Positions 47,644 through 59,518 of a DNA stretch of 64,000 nt are shown here, one piece after another. Position 1 is the first letter of the stretch, and each line of letters starts with the position of its first letter. This stretch comes from Montifringilla adamsi (taxonomy: Eukaryota > Chordata > Aves > Passeriformes > Passeridae): contig JAGGNK010012892.1 of NCBI GenBank assembly GCA_017590115.1, forward strand, positions 2,148,351 through 2,212,350. Direction: 5' to 3'. Below the pieces are notes generated by a model. The model was given only the letters and a program-made list of their open reading frames with translations, did not search any database and was not told where the DNA came from. A program made the translations under genes and the position numbers.

Positions 47644-47672
47644 GGGGGCAGCCTGGGGAGGGGGTGTGAGGG
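47644..47672 (+). promoter_or_regulatory. G-quadruplex motif in intron 1
   Basis: Four G runs (5, 4, 5 and 3) are separated by loops of 6, 1 and 5 bases, meeting the usual G3+N1-7 rule. They lie on the plus strand, which is the template strand of COL5A2. A structural or regulatory role is inference. Confidence 0.6.
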
Positions 47673-48678
47673 TATCCCAGCATATTCCTGACAGAAAGGA
47701 GTGGCTTTGCATGGTCATACCTCAGCCAGCTCGGGTGGCAGTTCAGGCACTGCTGCAGTGACCTCACTGACACAGAGCCCAAACCACAGCATCCCTGTCC
47801 TGTCCAGGGTGCACAAACACTGTGCCATCTATGCCCAGAGATGCAGATACAATATATATTTTAAGAATAGTTCTCAACCAAGGATAAGACCTGTTAGAAA
47901 CCTAAAATAATGCAGATAAGACAGCTATTTGGGTTAGCCCTAAAAAAAATCCCAGTAAAAATCTCTGGCTAAGGGATGAGCCAGCACAGATTTCATTACT
48001 GCTGAAACAAAACCCAAGTTAACAAGTCACACTCAGACACATTTTGGAAAATGTTAGTTCAGCTTTGCTGAACTTCCCAAAAGCATTGACTGCTTTGATC
48101 TAGAACTGATGACTACCCGGGATAATTTAATGTATTTTCACTAACTTTATCTATTGAAAATCAATTATTTTTAAGACATTTGTAAAAAATAAATCTAACA
48201 ATGTGCCTCTTACTGTGTTCTAGATCCAACTCAGAATTTAATGCTATAGTTTATACCCACTTAATTTAACAATTACAAAAACGATTTTTAGGAATAATAA
48301 ATTAGGATCAGGCTCCTCTTTGTATATTTACAATTCACATTGACTAGCTCTCTGCTCTTCTGCTAGAAACTTTGGAATATTTGAATTTCCTCCTGTATTT
48401 GGATCACAGATCCTTTCTTCACAAGGAATTTGCTCACTGCTTGACAGGGGAGTTTTTGACAGGGTTTATTTGTGGTTGGAGGGCTGTTTTGATTTTCTTA
48501 CTGTTGTAGAAGGCACTGAAAATGAATAATAAACACTGTCAACATGACAGATTAAATTTGTATCAGATGCCATGAGCTATTGCATTTACTCTCATGTGTA
48601 AAAAGTGCAACAAAGGTTGCACCCACATAAAGCTAGGTAATAGCTTTATATATTTATGTAAATATTAAATTATATATT

Positions 48679-48710
48679 ATGCAAATTACATACATGGCGG
48701 TATGTAATTT
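48679..48710. repeat. 11-base perfect inverted repeat with octamer
   Basis: AAATTACATAC (48683-48693) and GTATGTAATTT (48700-48710) are exact reverse complements around a 6-base loop ATGGCG. The left arm overlaps ATGCAAAT (48679-48686), the POU/octamer consensus. Any protein binding is inference. Confidence 0.7.
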
Positions 48711-51700
48711 GTAATTCTTCTTGTAATTCCCCCAAGACACAATTTTCAAAAAAATTGAAGACTGTTGCTTTTTGGGGTTGGCTGGGTTTTGTTTTTTTTT
48801 TTAAATTTTGAGTGAATGACCGATGTAGCTGAGTATTGAGCTCTGTGACATTTCAGCAGGGGTATAGCCTCCTCTGGAATTCTGAATCCATAAATGCAAA
48901 CACAAGTAATTGATTTAAATTTGTGTTTGGTTTGGGGTGCATGGAGAATCCTCCCTGTGGATGTACTGTAGGACAAACAGGGAAAAGCTTACTTTCAAGA
49001 TCAGAAGCACCCCACTGTCCACACCTGATAAACTGCTATATTACATAGAAATCACTCCAATTTTGTTTTAATACAATACTCACCAATTTAGAAATCTAGT
49101 AATATAACACCAGAACAATGTAATTTGCTGGTTTTCTGATTTTTTTTTCCTATCAAGAGCAAATACCAGAAGTCAGTCTGACTTAGTTCTCGAAATACAT
49201 TATGCCAAAACATAGATTTCTTTGGGTACTATGAAGTATACCTTCCTTTTTGTAAATTATCCAATCATATTTTAGAAGACAGTTACTCAACAAAGCTGCA
49301 TCAAAAAGGTTCTGGGATGCAAAATATCCTTTCAGTGTACTAGAAGAACAATGCAAGTTACATACTCCCAAGTTCCACATGTTTGGCTGCAACATTTTAA
49401 CAAATACATTGTGTTCGAAGAAAACCTCACTCTGAGGCATTCCTTGGATATCAGCACTTGAAGAATATAAACAGCCTTGTTGTTTCAGGGCCCCTTATAC
49501 TCTTGATATTAAGCAGAGCAGTGCAGTTGACACTCCATACAGTCTATAAATCAAATATAACAACTTACACAAGCACATAGCTCACAGGCTGCTGGTACTT
49601 CAGAGTCTTGCCAACGAATCAGAAAGGTGACTGCTGAGTGAGATACAGTTGTGGCATTAATAAAGGACTAATCATAAATAAGAAATGTCCATTCTAATAA
49701 CCTTGGCTAGTTGCTGAGTGTCTGGCCATTGAAACAGGCTAAAAGTCTTAGTATTCTTTAGGTTTGAGTACAAAACCCAGAAATACCCGCACTTGTTAGT
49801 TTCTATTCGATCATCAGAAAATACACAACCTCTAAATATAAAATATCACTTGATAATAATGTTTGAAAATGAACAAACTGAAATTATTACATTATAAAAA
49901 TAACTCTTAGACACCACCATTTATTGATTTTATTATATAACCAGTCAAATTAATTGAAAGCTTTGGTTTGGTATAGATCACCTCTGTACACTCTCAGGTA
50001 CACCTGCAGAAATCACATTCTCCATCATGACCTTACAGCACTTGGTAATTACAATTCAAGATCTGATTCAAACAATATTTCAATTTATGCTGCTAATCTA
50101 ATCTAATCTTTTCTTAACTATTATGTTAGTGGGCCACTCACTGCTCATTTTTAAAGAAATATTAGATATGCAATTAGAGCTCAGCATATCAATTGGATTC
50201 TGAATATATTAAATTATTTCTCTCAAAAAATAATTTAAATTATGCATAATTTCTTAGTGTGTTTTCTTATTATCCAAATGTAATTTACTTGAGACTCATG
50301 CCTCATTGCACTTAGTTTAGCAGCAGTTCCCGGACTCTTACAACTGGAAAGGAATTTATTTGTACTAGAGCTGATCTCTGAGGCCTTCCCACAGATCCAG
50401 GTAAATATCACTGAAGCCCAAACACTAAATCTCACTGTAAGAGGCAGAGCAACCTCCCAAGTTATAATGGGATCCATTATCCCTGGCCACTATTAGAGAA
50501 CAACCACACTGTCGTCAGCCTTCAAAAAACCCCCAAAACAATCATAGGACAAAATTTCAAGTCCATGTGAATATTGATAAAATGTAAAAATTTCAAACTC
50601 CAAGTAACAGAAATCACTGCTGAGCTTTAGTGCCGATGCACTAAAGAATAATAAAGATTCTGTCCTGTTAGAAAATAAGAGTGGGGATACTAGACAAGGC
50701 CCTTCAGTCTGCTTCTCTGAAACCCCAAGACTTCCAGCATGCAAGCAGACATGACATTAGACCACACCAGACATACTAGACCCCACTGACATTATCCAGA
50801 AGCACAAATGGGAGCCAAGTATCCACAAGAACCTCCCAGAGAGACCACATTCTGCAGCTAGACAGGTGAGGAGCCACCAAAAAACTAAAAGGTACCTTTA
50901 ACAATTCTGGAAGAACTAGGATAATGAGGCACACAACATTTTTCAATAGTGATGTAATCAATAAAAACAAAGAATAACGAGCTCGAGGGTAAAGTGGTGA
51001 GAGGGAATGAAGTATGAGATAAAAGAGTCAGATAATGGATGGTCTAACAATTACTTTCACCTCCAAATGCAAGAACCCAGTGAATAATCTTTCAGAAATT
51101 TAACAAAGTGCTACAGAAATTTCTGGTTTATACAGACCCATATTTACATTTGGACAACATGATTTATTTTTACTCCAAACTATATAAATTTATAGGATAA
51201 TTATTGGTGCTATGGAATAAGTAGTTCACTCAAATACTTAGGAAGAATTATTCTCTAAATACTAGAGAAGAGTTCTGGGATTAAACCCATGGCTTACAGA
51301 TGAACATCATACTGCCTTCTTCATAGTGATGAAATTCCCTCTTCAGCACTTACTGACCACTTATGTTTAAAAGTAGTAAAAGCACAAGGACCCCCAACCT
51401 TCTGTATCCACTGTGTATGTATATATATTTTTTTTATCTCTATTATCATCTATAGAACTGAGCAATGTTTGTTCCATGTTTGCCTTTTGAAACTCCAGTT
51501 CCAACTGGAGTGAAGTGGTGAAGTCACCATACATAGCACAGACACTAAGCAGTTATTCAAACAGCACGAGGTGTAGCCTTAACACATCTGTGTTATAATG
51601 CTCCTTTCAATAGGTGGGAACTTTCCCATCTCCACAAATAGGAAATTATTTCAGCTCATTGCCAAAGATGCCACCTCAGATAATAAAACAGGGAAGCAAA

Positions 51701-52281
51701 ACTTCCTCACTTAATCACAATGGCCTGTGAGAACACATGGTCCAGGATTTGAAATCCAGGTAAGGTTTGGGGATGTTGAAAAGAGTCATTCCTGAGTAAT
51801 TTCATAACCAGTGATTTCTACAAATTTCTTAGCACGCAGGGCAACGTGGGATACCCAACCTGAGCTTGATTTACTGTGCCTAGCAAAGCAGCCCTAAGTG
51901 ATAAATTCCATCTCCTGCTGAGTCAATTAGAGAGTAGCAGGAGGGTATTTAAGATCTGTGGAGGAGATTCTGCCTGCCCAGGCAGATGCAGTTTCTCCAT
52001 GGACATCTCCAAACACACCTGCACTCTGCTTGTAGGGTGAGCTCAAGCCTGGGGCAGTTCCAGCACAGAACAGGGCTGGAATGGCACAAAGCCAGCAGGA
52101 TGCTGAGCCCCAGACTGCAGCAAGCCAGCAGCTCCTCTGGGAGCTGCCTGCATGCCCAGGCCAATGAACAGTTTGGAGAGTTAGCATACTAGGCTTTATG
52201 AAGTAACCAGTCTCTAATCACTAAATCAGACTGATTTTCCTACTAGAGATGCTTATTGCCACTTTGGTATGTAAAAGCTTT

Positions 52282-52340
52282 CATGTAAACTGCATATTTT
52301 CAACAAACTGTTTCCATGTAAACTGGGTATTTTCAACAAA
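52282..52340. repeat. Diverged tandem duplication, period 33
   Basis: A 26-base unit beginning CATGTAAACTG and ending TTTTCAACAAA occurs at 52282-52307 and 52315-52340 with two mismatches. This is a small local duplication in intron 1. Confidence 0.85.
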
Positions 52341-53466
52341 ATTGACATTTTTTAGATTGTCATCATATGCTCTGCAGGATGCCTTCATCTCCAACAGCAT
52401 GAGCCAATAAAACTGAAATACTGACATCTACTTTCATAAAATGCAGAAACCAAAACACTGACCTGACCCACTGAGAATGTCAGCTCTCACAAAACAGTCC
52501 AAAAGCAACTTGACAAGAATGAGAGGTAACTAATGATTTCTTCAATACCAAGAAAAAGCATGTTGTCCTCTGAAATTGATGCACTGTTGCCTGTGCTGCA
52601 ATAACAGACAAGTCCCTTTCTAAATCAAACCCTAAAATCTGCCTTAATTATCCTTCAATGATTCTCATTCTTCATGAAGATCTGCTCTAAAAGCTTTAAA
52701 ACTGATTCTTCTAACAAAGCATTTCTGAAAAGTAACTAGACTTAAACTAGTTTAAACTACCATAACTGTGTTTGTTTAAGGTAAGATTAACTCAATTAAC
52801 ACCTTTAGACTTTTATTCAATTATTGCAGATGTATTTCTTGGCTCTCAAATCCCAAGTGGTTCAAAACCACCTGTACAGTTATTCTTTCATTTTCCTTCA
52901 GTGGATGACTGGTAAACCACTGATCAATACTTTCAATAAGCACTTTCACATAAATTTCCATCCTCACAGAAAGCTTGCCAAACCCAAGAGACAAAAGAGC
53001 TTCTGTGCAACATTTTATATCTATTTTTATGCCACAGGAGATCATTTTTCTAGGCTGAAAATGGTAGTTTCCTGCCAGATCCACCCACTCATACTGTAGC
53101 TTCTCATGGTGAACACTTCAAAATACCCAGAGGAGGAACTCTGGTTTAACACAGATCAAAGAACTTTATCTAAAAGGAACATTGATCAAAGTTTTGCAAC
53201 CTGAAGTTCCAGTACACATCAATCTTCTGCATCAGCTCTTTACCTTAACACACTTGAAAATTGCCCTCTGCAGACCATTACTGATGCTCAGTCTTTGATT
53301 TTCTCTTTCAATTTTTTGTCCATTTTCCTTGCTCTCTCTGTCAATTTAGATTGCTTCAGTTGCCCCCTCAGTAAGTGTAATAAATAAATCTAGAAAAATT
53401 CTACTACCATTAACAAATTATTTAGAGTAAAATTTAAGAAGTTGACTACAGCAAGCAACAACTACC

Positions 53467-53500
53467 TTTTTTTTTTTTTTTGTGTGTGTGTGTGTGTGTG
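53467..53500. repeat. T15 then (TG)n microsatellite
   Basis: A run of about 15 T is followed by roughly ten TG units, then a degenerate TG-rich tail to about 53510. Confidence 0.9.
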
Positions 53501-56500
53501 AGTATGTGTGAAGGAGCTTGAAATACCACTTTAAAAAACACTTATCCCATGACATAAGCAACTTTTATGTTATAGGAATCCCTCCACAGAAATTACCCAC
53601 AACTTAAGGTCAAAAAGGAGGCAGCACCTATCAGCTTTTTTTTGAACTGCAAACAGGTGGTGAGGGTTTAAAATTTAAACACATTCCTCAAATTTCCTCT
53701 GTCTACAGCACATAGCATATTTTAAACGGTTTACTCAATTTATTTGCAGTCTTCATGTCTGTTGTAAGCATAATGAATACATGCTGAGATATCCAACAAC
53801 AACAAACCAATCATCACTTGCCAGAACAACTTCAAAGCTCTGAGACATGTAGTGAAAATCAAAACGATGCTGCAGGAATTTATTTTCCAGACTCTTCTAT
53901 TTAGAGCTTACTAGCAGCTCTGCCTTTTAAGTGTTCTGTCTCATATGGTGAGAAGAAATATGTCCTGCTGCTATTTACTTATCTTCTGGCACTGGCTGCT
54001 AATGCAGCCAGGCTGTGATTCCGGTATTTCATCCCTAGGACTGCAGTCAATCCTACTTCAGGGAACAGGAGAATCAAACCTCTTGCATTCCTTTCCATTG
54101 CTGGATGGTCTGGAAACCTGAAGCAGATACACCCCTGCACCTAACAAAGCACATTGCTCAGGATCTATTTTATTCGTTAAGGAAATGACCTCAACTGCTT
54201 TTAAAAAGTACTTTCATACATCTGTCAATAATGGTAAACAGCATAAAGTAACATGGGATTTCTTCTTCTCTTCCTATTTTAATCTAAACCAAGAATTATC
54301 TCACATTTACAAAGAAATTATTAAAATATGGATTTGACTCTAAACCAGAATTTTTTAACAACCCAAAAGAATAATTTCTGTTGGCAAGACAAAATCTAAA
54401 ATACTGACACAGTGGATTATTTAACTGTTTACCAAAAGATACATACATGGCAGGATGTGCAGAATCTCTTCTACAAACTTGTTCACTTTAAGTACCACCA
54501 TACAACGAGTTTACAATGTACAATGCTGTCCTCAGGTAAAGGTTCTGTTCAGGAGGAATCTGTGTCAGAGTTTTCCTTTTTCTTTCCACGAATTAAAATC
54601 CCTCACAAAATTTTTCTTTGTGACTTATGCATTACATTATTTTATAATATCCTGCTCTGTGTAGGATAGCGTATATAATAAATGGAAAACAGACACGATC
54701 ACTCTGGGATTTCATTCATTCTGAATTTTTTACGGATTTATATGCATGAAATTTCCTTCTGTCTTTCAAATAGGCCAGTCTGGAAACATACCAGATTCAA
54801 CTTACAGACATTTCATTCATGTTCTCACCAGTTAAAAAAAAAGGGATACCATAATAATATAGGAGGCCAGGATCAAATCAGGATGGTAGGGCCGTATTTT
54901 TTTAAAATTCAAACTAATTTGAGAGAAGGCATCAATATATTTGTATTAGGAATATATTATATTACCGTAAATAGTTTTTTTATCCTACCTATTTTCTGTT
55001 TATCCAAGTGTAGCAATACAAAGAGGCATCAAAGACAGAAAACTTCCTGACAGGAAGGACAACAAAGGTGGATTGGGGGCGATTCCTGGAAAAGACTTCT
55101 TTTTTCCTGTGTTTGGATGGTGTCGCTATCATGGCCACCAATTTCTAGCAATACTCAATTCAAATACATTTCTTAATATAATCAAGCAAATGTCCTTCCA
55201 ATCACTTTTCCATTGCAACTTTTACAGTCTTATAAATGTGTCTACCAAACTTAAATTCACAAAATCATTCATATAGCTCTGTGAGCTACAAGCAAATACA
55301 AGTGTTTGCTTATCAAATTCAGAGCATATTAAATACATACATTAAATTGCATATGAAACAGGAAAAATACATTTAAACCCAAATTATTAAAATAGTTCCT
55401 TAAATATATTTCCAAATGGATTTAATGTAACCATTGTTAATGTCCAGAGGTCCCCTAAGATAACTACAGCTGTGTATGAAGTGCATAAAATGCAAATGCA
55501 GCTGTGTGTCCTGGCTGAAACCAGGTGTCCTGACATTCCAAACCTGGACCCTGACCAGACGACATCAGAGCTCTCTTCTCAGTCAGCCCCTGACACTTCT
55601 TCCCAAAAAAACCCAGGGCATAAAAGCAAACAAACCAGGCAGATTGTGGAAATTTCCCCTTTTTCCAACAGGGAACTGAGATGAATACAGCAGATGCACC
55701 TCAGCCCCTCGCTCTAACGAAAGCCAGAGGAAAAGGCAATGTGTTGTTTGCAGATTTAAAACGCTCTGCAGTACACAGCACTCCCAAAATTTTTCAGGGC
55801 CCATATATTAAAAACTGCTAAAAAGCCATTATCCCAGTGATCTTAGCAAATATCCGTGGGTTTTCCTTTCCTGCAGTCACTGCACCCCTGCCCCCTGCAG
55901 TTCACATATATTTTGTACTTGGAGAACTAAATAAATATGGAAGAGTGATAAGGGAAAATTCCTGACAGTGATAATTACTAACCCAAGCATGGGAAAAAAA
56001 AATGTAAATTTCATGTGTCTTTATGACTGATTACATCCCACCATACCACAAAAGAACTAAAGCACATTTTCCAGTATTTTGGTACATATGGGAAACTGAG
56101 ATATAGCCAGGAAGGCCATTTCAAACGGAAATAGTTTCAGTCTTCCAGAGTTCAGAAAACTATTCCATTTTTTAAAAATATCTCCTAAATCCCAAGGCAG
56201 ATTAAATCCAGAAAATGTGGAATACAAATCAGTCTGAAGGCCCAGGTTAGCTTGATGAGATTCATTTTCAGCCCTTGGCCAGAGTTTATTTCCTTTCCCA
56301 TTTACACTCAACAAATCACTGCTTGTGCATTTTTTCCTCTCTATTTCAGGCTATCACCCTGGCTTACTCAAAATAAAGAAAAAGCCTGGTCTAGCCAACA
56401 GTACCTGAAATGATGCCATTCATGGCAAGAGAAAAGCATAACCTGGCAGAGATGCACCACTGGGCTAAGTCCTAAGTCAGCTCCTTGCTTGGCAGTGATT

Positions 56501-57152
56501 TTTTTTTAGTCTCAAATACATCACCAAAGAGGAGTTTATGGGGAATGTAGTTCATGGCCTAGGTGGTGAGAGGACACCATTTTCATGGCATGGCATTAAC
56601 AACAACATCTACTTTATAAAGCAAAGAGTTCATAGTAAATGGACAAGAATTCCAGAGACCTGTAGGAATGCCAGAGTTTGAACACCCCAGCAGCTCCAAC
56701 AAGCCTTTAATGTAAGTACACCCAGCGTTTGCTCAGTGTGGTGACTGCATGTTCACCACACAGTATGTCTGGGAAATGCAGAGCAGGCACTCGTGGAGCA
56801 TTTTCCTTTCAGTAAAGCAAAGCCCCCTGGTTTCTTTCCTGTTAAATTTCAACTGCTTCTGGTTTTCATTTCTAAAAATGTTCTTCATATGTAAAATGCC
56901 TACCTTTTCTGACACATGGCACTCACTGACACAGAATCATACATGTTACTAGCCACAGAGCTTACTTACAACAATAAGTCCATGGTGGCAAAATTCCCAC
57001 AAAAGGTCCCTTGCTAACACACTAGGTCTTTTTATAAAGAGCACTTTCCTATACAAGTAATTCTCCTCCCTAGAGGTGATGAAATAGCACAACTGAAGAT
57101 CACATCAGCTCCCTCCCGTTTTTTCAGCTCACAACAAGATGTGTGAATAATA

Positions 57153-57212
57153 TGTGTAAGTACATATATTAATATATATATACTTACACATATATATATA
57201 TGTGTGTAAGTA
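57153..57212. repeat. Three-arm TA-rich inverted repeat
   Basis: TGTGTAAGTA (57153-57162), its exact complement TACTTACACA (57181-57190), and TGTGTAAGTA again (57203-57212) are joined by (TA)n-like spacers of 18 and 12 bases. The middle arm can pair with either neighbour. Confidence 0.85.
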
Positions 57213-59476
57213 TATATATATTAAAAATCAATGTAGAATTTATACATAGCTTGCACTAAGGGACAAACCAATATATTGGTAGTAATGATAATAAAAGTAG
57301 ATAGGTGAATAAAAGGGGATGTAGGTAATAATTGTGTCTCTTTATACTGGTTTAGAGACCACTACAGATTCCTCCTCTGACGACACATTATTTCACATAA
57401 CCAGAAGAGCATTCAAGAAGCCCAACACCACCAACCACAGCATTCAACCCCTGAGCTGAAAACTTCCAAGCCCTTTGAGGCAAATCAGCATCAAACCCCT
57501 ACTTATGTGTGGATTTAATTGTTACATAAAGGATGGCAGGTTTTATCAATTACCATCAGAAATCATTGTTCCATTGCTTACTTACAGGAGCCTCACACCT
57601 GAGAATAATTTCCTAGAGTCTAGTTAGACAAAAATCTATCAGAGCATCTCTTTCTTTCTCACATACGCAAAAATTAAACTACGGTGCAGTCCAAAATAGC
57701 TTTTTTGGAGAGTGTTTCAGACTGGTTATTTTTAAACTCTTGAACCTTATTTCTTAGCTGTCATTTACCTCTGAAGCCAGGTCAGTATCATCTTTTCTTA
57801 GAGACAGCGAACAGCTTCAGAAATTTCTAAGAGCAATGGTACAAAAACAACATTTAGAAACTTTACACCATGTTGTAGCACCAAGTTTGAGTTTGGTTAG
57901 ATACTTCCAGGCATAGCAAGTACTTGCATTATATGTTCTAATTCCTTCCTATTTTGAGTAAATATATATCTGCATAATTCCAAATGACAAATAAAGTGTA
58001 AATTAAAAATAAAAAGCAAAAGTTTTAAAAGCTGCATTTTAAATAAATTTTGATTTACAGAGAGACAATAAATTGCAACAACAACAACACTGACTAGTCT
58101 AACATACATGATTGTCACCATGACACAGGAAGGGATCTATTTCTCTGCTGGTCTTAAGTACAACATATTTACCATAATGGTAATAATAAAGATTATTATA
58201 AACTTAGTTACTATTCCATTATTAAATTGCATTTTAAGGTGAATTCTACTCATTTCCACCTTGCATATCATCCAATCATAATCACATCTGTCAATACCAA
58301 GGAGTAAGATATAGTGGATACATTACCGTATCTCCTCTCATGATTTGATGATGAGACTGAAGATACGCAGTGCTTTTCTTAAAACTCTAGGTTCTGGGTC
58401 ATATTATTTATGAGGATTTAATCTTCCATGAAAACAAAGAGAATTTTAGCCCCAAGCATGCAAAGGAAGTCTTTAAAACACAAAGTAACTTTTAAAAAAA
58501 GGAAAAAAGCGTGGAGGGACAACTAAAAACCTAAACCAGTGGTGAAGACAACTAAAAACTAATCTTACTTTAATTTTTTTTAATATCACTCATGATTTCA
58601 TAAGGTTTTGCATTGGAAATACTGACACATTTCTGTTCCAGCAATTCCTTTAGAAGTGTGTAGTCAGGACTGCATCCCCTTTCTTACCAAATCACAGCAT
58701 GTTCTGTCCCTTGAATTTCAGTTCCATTCATTCCCTAAAATATTCCTTCATCATCCCCTGAAGTTCTCTATTTTCCTTGCGGAAAGGAAAGAAACAACTG
58801 GCACTCTCTCCCTCGCTATCTGGGCTTCCAGGTTTCAGACCAGTCCTGCCCTAGTCATGTTCCTTACCTGGTATGATTGCAGTTGCTTGGAAAAGAATAA
58901 ATATAGACTAAGAAAACTACTACTATGAAAAAAATCTTAATAAATATAAATTTGGTTTCTTAGAATGAAAGTGAAATAGCTGTTTCCATTTTTCCTCTGT
59001 TGGACTTTTTTTTCACAGTAGAAGAACTAGCATTAGAATGTGCACTGTAAAATCCCAATGGAGACAAGGTCAACCACCACTGGAGTAACTATATCACACA
59101 GTTACCTTACAGCAAAATCCAGGCTGGTTTTCCACATTGGCATGAGTAAATGCACATTAATTATCTAGTGGTGAAAACACATCTTCTTGGCACTGAGGAC
59201 AAAGCTATCTTTTTGTTCACTTTGGCACAAAATCAGTTTTGAAATATATTTCATCTGATAGTATTGAAACAGTTCACAGATTTATCTAGAATGCACAAAC
59301 TCTCATTTTGGTGGCTGATATGAAGCCAGAAGCACCCTTGGTGTTGATTATTAATATATGTGATGTTGAATTATTTAATTATCAATGTACCTGCTAACCA
59401 TTAAAGCACTGCAGTTTTAGGCAGCTGAAGCTGAATGGACAGAAGACATCGATAAAATCAGACTCACTACCGATTT

Positions 59477-59518
59477 ATTCCCAATTTTTCTGTTTTTTAT
59501 TCCCGATTTTTCTGTTTT
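59477..59518. repeat. Short tandem duplication (about 21 bases, twice)
   Basis: ATTCCCAATTTTTCTG plus a T run is followed directly by ATTCCCGATTTTTCTG plus a shorter T run. Confidence 0.8.

Noticed and set aside
54682..55050. 122-codon plus-strand open frame in intron 1
   Set aside because: Its composition is that of AT-rich intron, with no domain, splice partners or promoter features.
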